Shown here: positions 16,118 through 23,306 of the stretch, piece after piece
Numbering within the stretch: the first letter of the stretch is position 1
How the letters are laid out: each line of letters begins with the position of its first letter
Source: an uncultured Clostridia bacterium
GTDB lineage: Bacteria; Bacillota; Clostridia; Christensenellales; Borkfalkiaceae
Direction: 5' to 3'
Assembly: GCA_944368215.1 (NCBI GenBank)
Contig: CALVWX010000015.1
Location: 1 to 34,534 of the forward strand
DNA length: 34,534 nt
The notes under the pieces: model-generated
Database searches by the model: none
What the model was told of the DNA's origin: nothing
What the model saw: the letters and a program-made list of their open reading frames with translations, nothing else
Program-made: the position numbers and the translations under genes

Positions 16118-16755
16118 AAGATATCAGCCTTAAAGACATTCAGCGCGCGCTCGGCTATACATTCCGCGACGAAAGTCTTTTACGCCGCGCCCTGACGTTG
16201 AAGGGCGCCGACGAACATTTCAACAACGAAAGTTTAGAATGCCTCGGCGATTCTTTAATAGGCTTCGTCGCCGCGGAAAAGTTTTATCTCGAAGGTCTTG
16301 ACGAAGGCGGCATCACCTCTCGCAAAAAGGGAGTGGTAAACGACCGCGCCTTAACGCGCGTTTCGCTTTCTCTCGGGCTGGATAAAGCGCTCGTCAGGCC
16401 AAAGGGCGGCGAGGGCAACAAAAAGGCGATTCCCTCCGCGTACGAAGCCGTTGCCGCGGCAATATATCTCGACGGCGGCATGGACGCGGCCAAAAATTTC
16501 ATCTCGCGCACCGTCGATTTTTCGCGGCGAGAAAACGATTATATCGCCATGCTGCAGGAGGCCCTTCAGGCCGGAAGGCGACCCCTGCCCGAATACAGTC
16601 ACGGCCTGGATGAAGGCGGGGACGGCGGGCACAGTTTTGTCGTCACCGTTACCGTCGGGGAGCGCACTTTCTGCGGCCGCGGCGGCAACACGGCCGAAGC
16701 AAAGCGCGACGCCGCAAGGCAGGCGTATTCAGCGTTATTCAACTGCGTTGAATAA
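16114..16755 (+). CDS. rnc: Ribonuclease III, with one catalytic Asp replaced
   Basis: Double-strand-specific endoribonuclease that processes rRNA precursors and structured mRNAs. At 213 aa it has an RNase III domain (about 1-140) and a C-terminal double-stranded RNA-binding domain (about 142-211, PLPEYSHGLDEGG...FVVTVTVGERTFCGRGGNTAEAKRDAARQAY). The signature reads NNESLECLGDSLI, so the first acidic pair (Glu42, Asp46) is present. The second block reads IPSAYEAVAAAIYLDGG: Glu111 is kept, but the usual Asp three residues before it (Asp107 in Aquifex, Asp114 in E. coli) is Ser108. The HPS motif before the signature is also absent. It overlaps plsX by 4 bp and lies upstream of smc, the normal place for rnc, so orthology is likely even if catalysis is altered. 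Confidence 0.88.
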   Translation: MKDISLKDIQRALGYTFRDESLLRRALTLKGADEHFNNESLECLGDSLIGFVAAEKFYLEGLDEGGITSRKKGVVNDRALTRVSLSLGLDKALVRPKGGEGNKKAIPSAYEAVAAAIYLDGGMDAAKNFISRTVDFSRRENDYIAMLQEALQAGRRPLPEYSHGLDEGGDGGHSFVVTVTVGERTFCGRGGNTAEAKRDAARQAYSALFNCVE

Positions 16756-16783
16756 CGCCAATGAATTGCATAGTGCAAACCGC

Positions 16784-16857
16784 CGTCGAATGTATTACAC
16801 ATGGGCTAAGGCGAACAAGATCTTTCGACTTCGCCTTCGGCTTTGCTCAAGATGACA
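16784..16857. repeat. Dispersed palindromic repeat, TGTCATACTGAGC family, truncated copy 3
   Basis: Matches the right part of the family: GTCGAATGTATTACAC, then ACAAGATCTTTCGACTTCG and GCTCAAGATGACA. The left TGTCATACTGAGC arm is missing. It lies in the 343-base rnc-smc spacer directly before structured element A. Confidence 0.7.
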
Positions 16858-16900
16858 GAGGCTCTCGCCCGCCCACCAACTCATCCATGCGCCTTCGGCG

Positions 16901-17089
16901 CATAATTATGTTTTGACCCGAAACCGCGCTTTCGGGTCAAAGGCCACGATTTGCGAACCCTTTCGCCTGAGCGGGGTGAATGGGCGCAATTAAGAAAATG
17001 TAGGGCGAAATAGGATTGCGCCCAAAGGGGCGGCGCCCCTTAAATAACGGCAAGTTGGTGCATGTCCCCTAATGCACAACTTGCGTTAA
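16901..17089 (+). repeat. Structured element, copy A, upstream of smc
   Basis: In order: an 11 bp hairpin (16913-16923/16930-16940); the core CACGATTTGCGAACCC, holding a 5 bp hairpin (16953-16957/16962-16966); a 10 bp helix (16981-16990/17015-17024) capped by a long loop; a short hairpin (17027-17031/17035-17039); and a terminal helix (17045-17055/17079-17088) with a bulged G. The helix strand ends directly in the smc Shine-Dalgarno (AAGAGG, 17088-17093). The pairing is kept relative to the other four copies although many helix bases differ. Unknown family. Confidence 0.8.
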
Positions 17090-17098
17090 GAGGATATT

Positions 17099-20000
17099 AT
17101 GATTCAATTTAAATCCATCAAACTCGTCGGCTTCAAATCGTTTGCCGACCCCACGGAAATCAATCTTTCGGACGGCGTAACCTGTATCGTCGGCCCCAAC
17201 GGCTGCGGAAAAAGCAACGTTGCCGACGCCATACGCTGGGTTCTCGGCGAACAGTCGGCAAAGCAGATGCGCGGCACGCAGATGATGGACGTCATCTTCA
17301 ACGGCACTGAAAAGCGCAAAAAGATGTCGTTTTGCGAGGTTACTTTAACCTTCGACAACACTAACCGCATCTTCGATATCGACTGCGACGAGGTAGAAAT
17401 GACCCGCCGCCTTTACCGCGACGGCGAAAGCGAATATGTTTTAAACCGCCAGCCCTCGAGAATGAAGGTGTTAACCGCCCTTTTGCACGGCGCGGGCGCC
17501 GCAAAGGAAGGCTATTCAATCATCGGTCAGGGCCGTATCGCGCAGATAATGAACTCCCGCCCCGAAGAGCGCCGCTCGATATTCGAGGAAGCTACGGGTA
17601 TCATAGTTTTCAAGGACAGAAAGGCCGACGCCGAGCGCAAGCTCGCCGCCGCGCGCGACAATCTTTTTGTCTTTGTGCAGAGGATGCAGGAGGTAGAGCG
17701 CCAGCTCAACCCCCTCGCCAAGGCCGCCGAAAACGCCTTAAAATACCGCGAACTTTACTCCTCGCTCCGCCATCACGAGGTCAACACCTACATATACCGC
17801 CACGACACGGCAGAGGGCGAGCGCAGCAAGATAAACAATAAAATTTCTGCCTTCACCGACGAGATTAACAAGCTCGCCGAACAGTCGTCGTCACTCTTGA
17901 AGGAATACGACGAATGCCGCAGTCTGTTATCTTCGGCGGACGCCAAGCTCAAAACGCTGTACGACAAGCGGGTAAGCTACTCCGTCGGCATAGCCGAAAC
18001 CTCGGGCGAAAGCAAGGTGTTCAAGGAAAAAGCCAACGCAGTAAAGGCCAAGCTTCAGCAGGCGCAGGAAGACATTGCTTACTCCGCCAAGCGCATAGGC
18101 GAGATAGACAAGGAGGTGAAGAGGACGGAGGACTACGCAGGCAAAAACAACGCCCGCATACAAAACCTTACCTCCGCCTGCGACAAACTGCGCGAGGATA
18201 TAAAATCCCTCTCCGAAAGCATATCCGGCTACGAGTATATGACGGGAGAACACCGCAAAAAGGTAATGGATACCTTTAAAGACCTCTCCGACATAAAGGA
18301 GAGCATGGGTTCGCTGTCGGCCAAAAAGGAACTCATCCGCGAGCGTATAGACGAGGTGGAAGAGGCCATGGCCCGCATAAGGGAGGAGCACGCCGCGCTC
18401 AAGGCGCAGTACGACGAGGCCCTCGCCGAACAGAACAGGCTCAACGATTTGCTCGGCAGCGAAAATACCCTCGTCGCCGAAGCCGACGCCAAGGTAAAGG
18501 ACGCCGAAGAAAAGCTTCAGCACCTCATCTCCGAAATTTATTCCATACGCGCGGCCATAAATTCGCTGGGCGAAACTTTAAAGACCTATCAGGCCCTGCG
18601 CGACAGGTTTGAAGGCTACATATATTCCGTCAAGCGCCTCATGTCGGACGCGCGGGGCAACCCCGAATTAAGCAAAAAGATAATGGGCCTCATCGCCGAC
18701 GTCGTCTCCACCGACCAGCAGTACGAAGTGGCTATAGAAACGGCCTTCGGCGGCGCCATGCAGAACGTCATCACCGCCACGCGCGAAGACGCCCAGTCGC
18801 TCATATTATATCTTAAAAACAACCGCGCGGGCCAGGTCACCTTCCTGCCCGTAGACGCGCTCCGCCCCCGCTACGAAAACGAGCAGATAAAATCCGCCCG
18901 CCGCGAGCCGGGCGCCGTAGGCTTCGCCATAGACCTCGTTACCTACGATAAAAAGTTCGAAAACGTCATTCACAACCTTCTCGGCAACACGCTCATCTGC
19001 GACGATATCCGCAGCGCAACGGCAATCGCGCGCAAATATCCCCGCGCGTTCAAAATCGTCACGCTCGACGGCGACGTCATCTCAACCACGGGTTCGATGA
19101 CGGGCGGTTCGCGCAGGGAAAATTCCGCCAACCTTCTCGCCAACGAGCGCAACTTAAAGGAAATAGAAGAGCAGATAGAACAAAAGCGCTCGGCGCTCTC
19201 CCGCGCGGAGGGCAGAAAGGACGCGGCTCAGGCCGAAAAGGACAAGGCCGTCGCCGACCGCGAACAGCTGCGCGAGCGGCTTCAGAGCGCCGGCAACGAG
19301 CTGGCCGCCTGCACCCAGAAGGGCACGGGGCTTTTAGTCAACGTCACCGATAAAGAGAGCGAATACGCGGCATATTCCCAGTCCAAACGCGCGCTCGAGA
19401 GCAAGCTCGCCGAACTCGACGACCAGTTCTCGTCCACGTCCGCGGGCGCAAGTTCGCTTTCCGAACAGTCTGACAAGGCCTCTTCCGAGATGGACGATTT
19501 GTCCGTTAAATACGAAAAACTCGTCGAAGAGCGCAACGAAAAGATAGAAAAGTTAAACAACTACCAGATAGAAATGGCCTCTTTGCAGTCGGCCGTAAAG
19601 AGCAGCGGCGAAAGCGTAACCCGCCTTTCCGCCGAACGCACCGACTTAATCTCCAAAGTGGCCTCGCTCGAAGCGTTGCTGCCCAAAATGCAGTCCGAGT
19701 TCGACGACTTTTCCGATAAGGCCGCCCGCGCCGCCCTCTCCAAGGACGACCAGGCCGAACTCGACAAAATCTTAAAGTCTATCGAAGAGCTCGAGGAGAC
19801 CAAGCGCACTTTGAACGAGCGCACCGAACAGGTCAACACCGCCCGCTTAAAGACGTACGAGGACAGCGAAAAGTGCAAGGAAAAACTGCACGCAGCCGAA
19901 CTCCAGATGCAGAAAATCGACTCCGAGCTCGAAAATCTCCAGACGCGCATTTCGGAGGAATACAACCTCGATTACGAAGGCTGCCTGCAGTATAAGGAGG

Positions 20001-20698
20001 AAGGTTACGATATTTCGGGCTCTGCAAACGCCATAGCCAATTTCAAGCGTCAGCTCACCATGCTCGGCCCCGTCAACCACAACGCGGTTGAGGAGTACGA
20101 GGAAGTTTCGGCGCGCTACAACAAAATGTGTCAGGATAAGGCCGACCTTGAAAAGGGCATCGAAGATTTAACCGTCGCATTGAATGAAATACGCGACGAA
20201 ATGCTCAAAATTTTCAACGAAGGCTTCAACACCATCAACGAAAATTTCCAGCGCACATTCAAGGAACTTTTCGGCGGCGGCAGGGCGGAACTTCAGCTCG
20301 ATTACACCGACTGCGACGATCCTCTGAATGCCGGCGTTGAAATCATCGCCTCGCCCCCCGGCAAAAAGCTTTCAAAAATTTCCCTGCTTTCGGGCGGCGA
20401 ACAGGCGCTTACGGCCATCGCCATCCTCTTTGCAATAATAGCCATGCGCCCCATGCCCTTCTGCGTGCTCGACGAAATCGAAGCCGCGCTGGACGAAGCC
20501 AACGTAGGCAGGTACGCGCGCTATTTAAAGAGGTTTGCCGAAAAAACCCAGTTCATAGTCATCACCCACCGCAAGCCCACCATGGAAAATGCCGACGTTC
20601 TCTTCGGCGTAACCATGGAAGAAAAGGGCGTTTCCAAGATAGTTTCGGTCAAGATTTCCGAAGTCGAATCGAGGCTGGGCGGAGATACAGTGGCCTGA
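17099..20698 (+). CDS. smc: Chromosome segregation protein SMC
   Basis: Condensin ATPase of 1199 aa that folds and segregates the chromosome with ScpA and ScpB. The N-terminal head carries IKLVGFKSFADPTEI and Walker A GPNGCGKSN (about 32-40). Two long coiled coils flank the hinge (about 500-680, GLIADVVSTDQQYEVAIETAFGGAMQNVI...TGSMTGGSRRE). The C-terminal head has the ABC signature LLSGGEQALTAIAILFAI and Walker B PFCVLDEIEAALDEANV. The ATG has AAGAGG five bases upstream, at the tip of structured element A. ScpA and ScpB are not in the window. The order rnc-smc-ftsY is the conserved Firmicutes arrangement, here interrupted by repeat-filled spacers on both sides of smc. Confidence 0.98.
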   Translation: MIQFKSIKLVGFKSFADPTEINLSDGVTCIVGPNGCGKSNVADAIRWVLGEQSAKQMRGTQMMDVIFNGTEKRKKMSFCEVTLTFDNTNRIFDIDCDEVEMTRRLYRDGESEYVLNRQPSRMKVLTALLHGAGAAKEGYSIIGQGRIAQIMNSRPEERRSIFEEATGIIVFKDRKADAERKLAAARDNLFVFVQRMQEVERQLNPLAKAAENALKYRELYSSLRHHEVNTYIYRHDTAEGERSKINNKISAFTDEINKLAEQSSSLLKEYDECRSLLSSADAKLKTLYDKRVSYSVGIAETSGESKVFKEKANAVKAKLQQAQEDIAYSAKRIGEIDKEVKRTEDYAGKNNARIQNLTSACDKLREDIKSLSESISGYEYMTGEHRKKVMDTFKDLSDIKESMGSLSAKKELIRERIDEVEEAMARIREEHAALKAQYDEALAEQNRLNDLLGSENTLVAEADAKVKDAEEKLQHLISEIYSIRAAINSLGETLKTYQALRDRFEGYIYSVKRLMSDARGNPELSKKIMGLIADVVSTDQQYEVAIETAFGGAMQNVITATREDAQSLILYLKNNRAGQVTFLPVDALRPRYENEQIKSARREPGAVGFAIDLVTYDKKFENVIHNLLGNTLICDDIRSATAIARKYPRAFKIVTLDGDVISTTGSMTGGSRRENSANLLANERNLKEIEEQIEQKRSALSRAEGRKDAAQAEKDKAVADREQLRERLQSAGNELAACTQKGTGLLVNVTDKESEYAAYSQSKRALESKLAELDDQFSSTSAGASSLSEQSDKASSEMDDLSVKYEKLVEERNEKIEKLNNYQIEMASLQSAVKSSGESVTRLSAERTDLISKVASLEALLPKMQSEFDDFSDKAARAALSKDDQAELDKILKSIEELEETKRTLNERTEQVNTARLKTYEDSEKCKEKLHAAELQMQKIDSELENLQTRISEEYNLDYEGCLQYKEEGYDISGSANAIANFKRQLTMLGPVNHNAVEEYEEVSARYNKMCQDKADLEKGIEDLTVALNEIRDEMLKIFNEGFNTINENFQRTFKELFGGGRAELQLDYTDCDDPLNAGVEIIASPPGKKLSKISLLSGGEQALTAIAILFAIIAMRPMPFCVLDEIEAALDEANVGRYARYLKRFAEKTQFIVITHRKPTMENADVLFGVTMEEKGVSKIVSVKISEVESRLGGDTVA

Positions 20699-20701
20699 AG
20701 A

Positions 20702-20890
20702 TTAACGCAAGTCTTGGCTGGCGACGCCTGCGACTTGCCGTTAGTTTTGGAGGCCAGCCTCCATTGCCGCGATATTTTAAGCGCCCACGATTATATAATC
20801 GCGGCAATTTCCTCCGCTGAGGCGAAAGGATTCGCAAATTGGGTCTGCTGCGGGGAAATGAATTCCCCTTGCATCGCAATTAATAAAATC
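20702..20890 (-). repeat. Structured element, copy B, just after smc
   Basis: Inverted copy whose 3' end (TTAACGC on the plus strand) begins three bases after the smc stop. Plus-strand coordinates of the helices: terminal helix 20703-20712/20733-20743 with the bulged G, variable hairpin 20749-20753/20758-20762, long helix 20763-20773/20798-20808, core hairpin 20822-20826/20831-20835, and 5' hairpin 20852-20857/20863-20868. If read through from smc it would be transcribed as the antisense. Confidence 0.8.
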
Positions 20891-21116
20891 GCTCGCGTCG
20901 TGCGGTAGCGCTCCGCGCAGCGAAGGTAATTCTGTCGGGCAACGCTTAACGGCAGAAGTCAATTCCGCCTGCGTTGCCTCGGCGTTATTTATGCGCTTGC
21001 GCAGAATGAGACTTTTTCTTTTGTCATACTGAGCGTAGTCGAATGTATCTGGCGGGGCGATTGCCACGCCGACAAAAGAAAAAGACAAGTTATTGTTTAA
21101 GCAAGCTATTGTAATA
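20891..21116. other. Gene-free stretch between elements B and C
   Basis: Part of a 729-base gene-free region (20699-21427). I see no protein gene here. At 20948-20955/20969-20975 there is an AACGGCAG...CTGCGTT hairpin with the same bulged G as the terminal helix of the structured elements, possibly a decayed sixth copy. A left-half TGTCATACTGAGC repeat lies at 21022-21050, inside a larger inverted repeat. Confidence 0.55.
21012..21084. repeat. 14 bp perfect inverted repeat enclosing a half TGTCATACTGAGC unit
   Basis: CTTTTTCTTTTGTC at 21012-21025 is the exact reverse complement of 21071-21084. The 45-base interval between the arms carries the rest of a left-half TGTCATACTGAGC repeat (21022-21050), whose first bases are shared with the left arm. 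Confidence 0.7.
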
Positions 21117-21417
21117 TAAATAATGTTTCCACCCGAAACTGCGTTTCGGGTGGAAGGCCCCCATTTGCGGACCCTTTCGTTCTCGGCGACCGCAATGAGG
21201 GCGGCCGCCTCGGTCACCGCATCGGACAATATGATGTCCTCGCTTACCTCGCAAGGCAAAACAGCACATTGTGCTGTTTTGAGAATACCTTGCTCGTCTC
21301 AGCGGGGCGAAGGCGCACAATTATATAATCGGGGGCCATTAAAAATTGTGCGCCGAGGGGCTGGCCCCTTAAATAACGGCAAGTGGATGGCTTCGGCCAA
21401 GACACCACTTGCGTTAA
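21117..21417 (+). repeat. Structured element, copy C, upstream of ftsY, with an internal insertion
   Basis: 5' hairpin 21127-21138/21144-21155 (12 bp), core CCCATTTGCGGACCC, then about 117 extra bases (21180-21296) where the other copies have the second arm of the core hairpin. The element resumes at CTCAGC with an 11 bp long helix (21312-21322/21344-21354), whose loop holds TATATAATCGGGGGCC. A variable hairpin follows (21357-21360/21365-21368), then the terminal helix (21374-21384/21407-21416) with bulged G. The ftsY Shine-Dalgarno starts in its last bases. Confidence 0.8.
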
Positions 21418-21421
21418 GGAG
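21416..21421 (+). promoter_or_regulatory. Ribosome binding site that fixes the ftsY TTG start
   Basis: AAGGAG at the end of structured element C, six bases before a TTG at 21428. The next in-frame start upstream (GTG at 21383) would place the element's terminal helix inside the protein. Confidence 0.8.
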
Positions 21422-21427
21422 TATCTT

Positions 21428-22324
21428 TTGGGTATATTTTCAAAAATAGCCGGTGCGCTCAAAAAAACGCGCGAAGCATTGGGCGGCGCGCTCGGCGCGC
21501 TGTTCGCAAAAAATAAAATAGGCGACGAATTTTACGAAGAACTCGAGGAAATTTTAATCTCCTCCGACATATCCCTCGGCACCGCCGAAGAGGTCGTCGA
21601 CGAAATCCGCGCCGAAGTCAAGCAGGAAAAATTAAAGGACAAGGACTACATAGTCGACCTTTTAAAGGACGTTCTTGAGGAAAAGCTGACCGAGGCCGAA
21701 GTGCCCAAGCTCGAATATCCCGCCGTCATAATGCTCGTCGGCGTAAACGGCGTCGGCAAAACTACAACCGTCGGCAAGCTGGCAAACTACTTTTTAAAAC
21801 AGCATAAGTCCGTAACGGTTGCCGCGGCCGATACCTTCCGCGCCGCCGCGAGCGACCAGCTGACCGTTTGGGCGGAAAGGGCAAAAGTGCGCATCGTCAA
21901 GCACGAGGAAGGCAGCGACCCTTCGGCCGTCGTCTTCGACGCGCTCTCGTCTGCCAGGGCGAGGGGCACCGACGTAGTCATAATCGATACGGCCGGCCGC
22001 CTTCACGTAAAGGCAAATTTAATGGAAGAGCTCAAAAAAATGGACCGCGTAGTCAGGCGCGAATGTCCTTCTGCGCACTTCTATAAGCTGCTCGTGCTCG
22101 ACGCGACGACGGGCCACAACGCCGTCAATCAGGCGCGCGTTTTCGACGAGGCAATCGAGCTCGACGGCATAGTTTTAACCAAGCTCGACGGCACCGCAAA
22201 GGGCGGCTTCGTAATTTCGCTCTGCTCCGAGCTCGGCATACCCGTTATGTTTGCGGGCGTGGGTGAAAAGCTTGAAGATATCGAGCTGTTCGACCCCGAA
22301 GAATTTATCGACAATATTTTCTGA
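21428..22324 (+). CDS. ftsY: Signal recognition particle receptor FtsY
   Basis: SRP-family GTPase that receives Ffh-nascent-chain complexes at the membrane. From the TTG at 21428 the product is 298 aa and starts MGIFSKIAGALKKTREALGGALGALF, the usual basic amphipathic FtsY N-terminus. The N domain is about 20-90 and the G domain follows: G1 GVNGVGKTTTVGKLA, the insertion-box region DTFRAAASDQL, G3 DTAGR and G4 TKLDGTAKGG, ending in the family's GVGEKLEDIELFDPEEFIDNIF. A longer reading from GTG at 21383 adds 15 residues encoded by a hairpin and is rejected. A DUF2500 gene follows after 10 bases. Confidence 0.96.
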   Translation: MGIFSKIAGALKKTREALGGALGALFAKNKIGDEFYEELEEILISSDISLGTAEEVVDEIRAEVKQEKLKDKDYIVDLLKDVLEEKLTEAEVPKLEYPAVIMLVGVNGVGKTTTVGKLANYFLKQHKSVTVAAADTFRAAASDQLTVWAERAKVRIVKHEEGSDPSAVVFDALSSARARGTDVVIIDTAGRLHVKANLMEELKKMDRVVRRECPSAHFYKLLVLDATTGHNAVNQARVFDEAIELDGIVLTKLDGTAKGGFVISLCSELGIPVMFAGVGEKLEDIELFDPEEFIDNIF

Positions 22325-22334
22325 TGAGGAGAGA

Positions 22335-22712
22335 ATGATGCCCGGCAATTTTGCAGTAATTTTTTATATTTTTATGGCGATTTTCATCGTCATGTTTCTC
22401 TTTATCGCGTCGGTTACCATTATTTCACTGCGCAGGGGAATAAAGGCTGAACGCAGAAACGATAAATCGCCCCGTCTTACCGTGCGGGCAAAGGTTGCGG
22501 CCAAGCGCGAACATGTATGGTATAACCGCCGCACTTCTTCGCGAATGTCCGGCAGGTCGGAGTACTTTGTTACGTTCGAAGTGGACAGCGGCGACAGAAT
22601 GGAACTTTCCGTCGACGGCGCGGAATACGGCATGCTGGTCGAAGGCGATTCAGGCAGCCTGACTTTTCAGGGAACACGCTTTCTCAATTTTGAAAGGGAT
22701 ATGCAAAAATGA
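22335..22712 (+). CDS. DUF2500 domain-containing membrane protein
   Basis: A 125 aa protein of unknown function. Residues about 5-32 form one membrane segment (FAVIFYIFMAIFIVMFLFIASVTIISL). The remainder is a soluble domain matching DUF2500: KSPRLTVRAKVAAKREHVWYN, YFVTFEVDSGDRMELSVDGAEYGMLVEGDSGSLTFQGTRFLNFER. The start is one of two tandem ATGs (22335 or 22338) after GAGGAGA. The end overlaps the acetyltransferase start by four bases (ATGA). It probably belongs to the ftsY transcription unit. Confidence 0.85.
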   Translation: MMPGNFAVIFYIFMAIFIVMFLFIASVTIISLRRGIKAERRNDKSPRLTVRAKVAAKREHVWYNRRTSSRMSGRSEYFVTFEVDSGDRMELSVDGAEYGMLVEGDSGSLTFQGTRFLNFERDMQK

Positions 22713-23263
22713 CAGAAAAGCAAAAAATGCTCGCGGGCGAGCTCTACTGCGGGTGCGACGACCCCGAGCTTGCAAGCATGCACAGGCGTGCAATCGAACT
22801 GTGCGAAAAACTCAATTACGGCAATCTTTCCGATGAGGAGCGCGATAGCGTCACGCGGCAACTTTTGGGCAAATGCGGGCATAAGGCCGTGTTGGGGCGC
22901 GGCTTCTGGTGCGATTACGGCGTCAATATTGAAGTCGGCGAAAATTTTTACGTCAATTACGGCGTAGTCATTCTGGACGTGTGCAAGGTCACCATAGGCA
23001 AAAACTGCCTTATTGCCCCGCAGGTCGGCATATACACCGCCTGCCACCCCTTGGAGGAAGACGTGCGCATTTCGGGACTGGAGATGGGCAAACCAATAAC
23101 CATAGGCGACAACTGCTGGATAGGCGGCCACGCCGTAATCAATCCGGGCGTCACCCTCGGCGACAACGTCGTTGTGGGCAGCGGCTCGGTGGTGACAAAA
23201 TCCTTTCCTTCGGATGTGGTTATTGCCGGCAACCCCGCGCGCATAATCAAATATCTTAAGTAA
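22709..23263 (+). CDS. Maltose/galactoside O-acetyltransferase family protein
   Basis: Left-handed beta-helix acetyltransferase of 184 aa that would transfer acetyl from acetyl-CoA to a sugar hydroxyl. The N-terminal Maa domain reads MTEKQKMLAGELYCGCDDPELASMHRRAIELCEKLN. Hexapeptide repeats run from about 75 to the end (VEVG-, ITIGDNCWIGGHAVINPGVTLGDNVVVGSGSVVTKSFPSDVVIAGNPARIIKYL). The catalytic His lies in YTACHPLEEDVR. The exact sugar cannot be told; maltose O-acetyltransferase is the usual database name. It overlaps DUF2500 by 4 bp and ends just before a small hairpin with a T-run. Confidence 0.9.
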   Translation: MTEKQKMLAGELYCGCDDPELASMHRRAIELCEKLNYGNLSDEERDSVTRQLLGKCGHKAVLGRGFWCDYGVNIEVGENFYVNYGVVILDVCKVTIGKNCLIAPQVGIYTACHPLEEDVRISGLEMGKPITIGDNCWIGGHAVINPGVTLGDNVVVGSGSVVTKSFPSDVVIAGNPARIIKYLK

Positions 23264-23270
23264 ACGGCAA

Positions 23271-23290
23271 AGGCGCAGGTTGCGCTTTTT
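23271..23290 (+). terminator. Weak terminator-like hairpin between the acetyltransferase and the NifX-like gene
   Basis: A 5 bp GC stem (23273-23277 with 23281-23285), extendable to 7 bp, has a three-base loop and is followed by TTTTT. It ends immediately before the AGGAGG of the next gene, so it may be partial or act as an attenuator. Confidence 0.45.
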
Positions 23291-23306
23291 GAATAGGAGG
23301 TATCAT

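Noticed and set aside
16941-16966. tRNA T-arm (GGTTCGCAAAT on the complementary strand of the element core)
   Set aside because: No acceptor, D or anticodon arms can be folded around it; it is part of the repeated core.
17045-17089. Terminal helix of the structured elements as an integron attC site
   Set aside because: TAAC/GTTA ends and a bulged G recall attC, but the R'' and R' consensus fails outside the core, there is no unpaired central spacer, no integrase gene is seen, and the flanking genes are core housekeeping genes.
20777-21259. Minus-strand ORF of about 160 codons between smc and ftsY
   Set aside because: It runs entirely through structured elements B and C and the TGTCATACTGAGC half repeat; similar peptides recur at the other copies. 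It is a shadow of repeats, not a gene.
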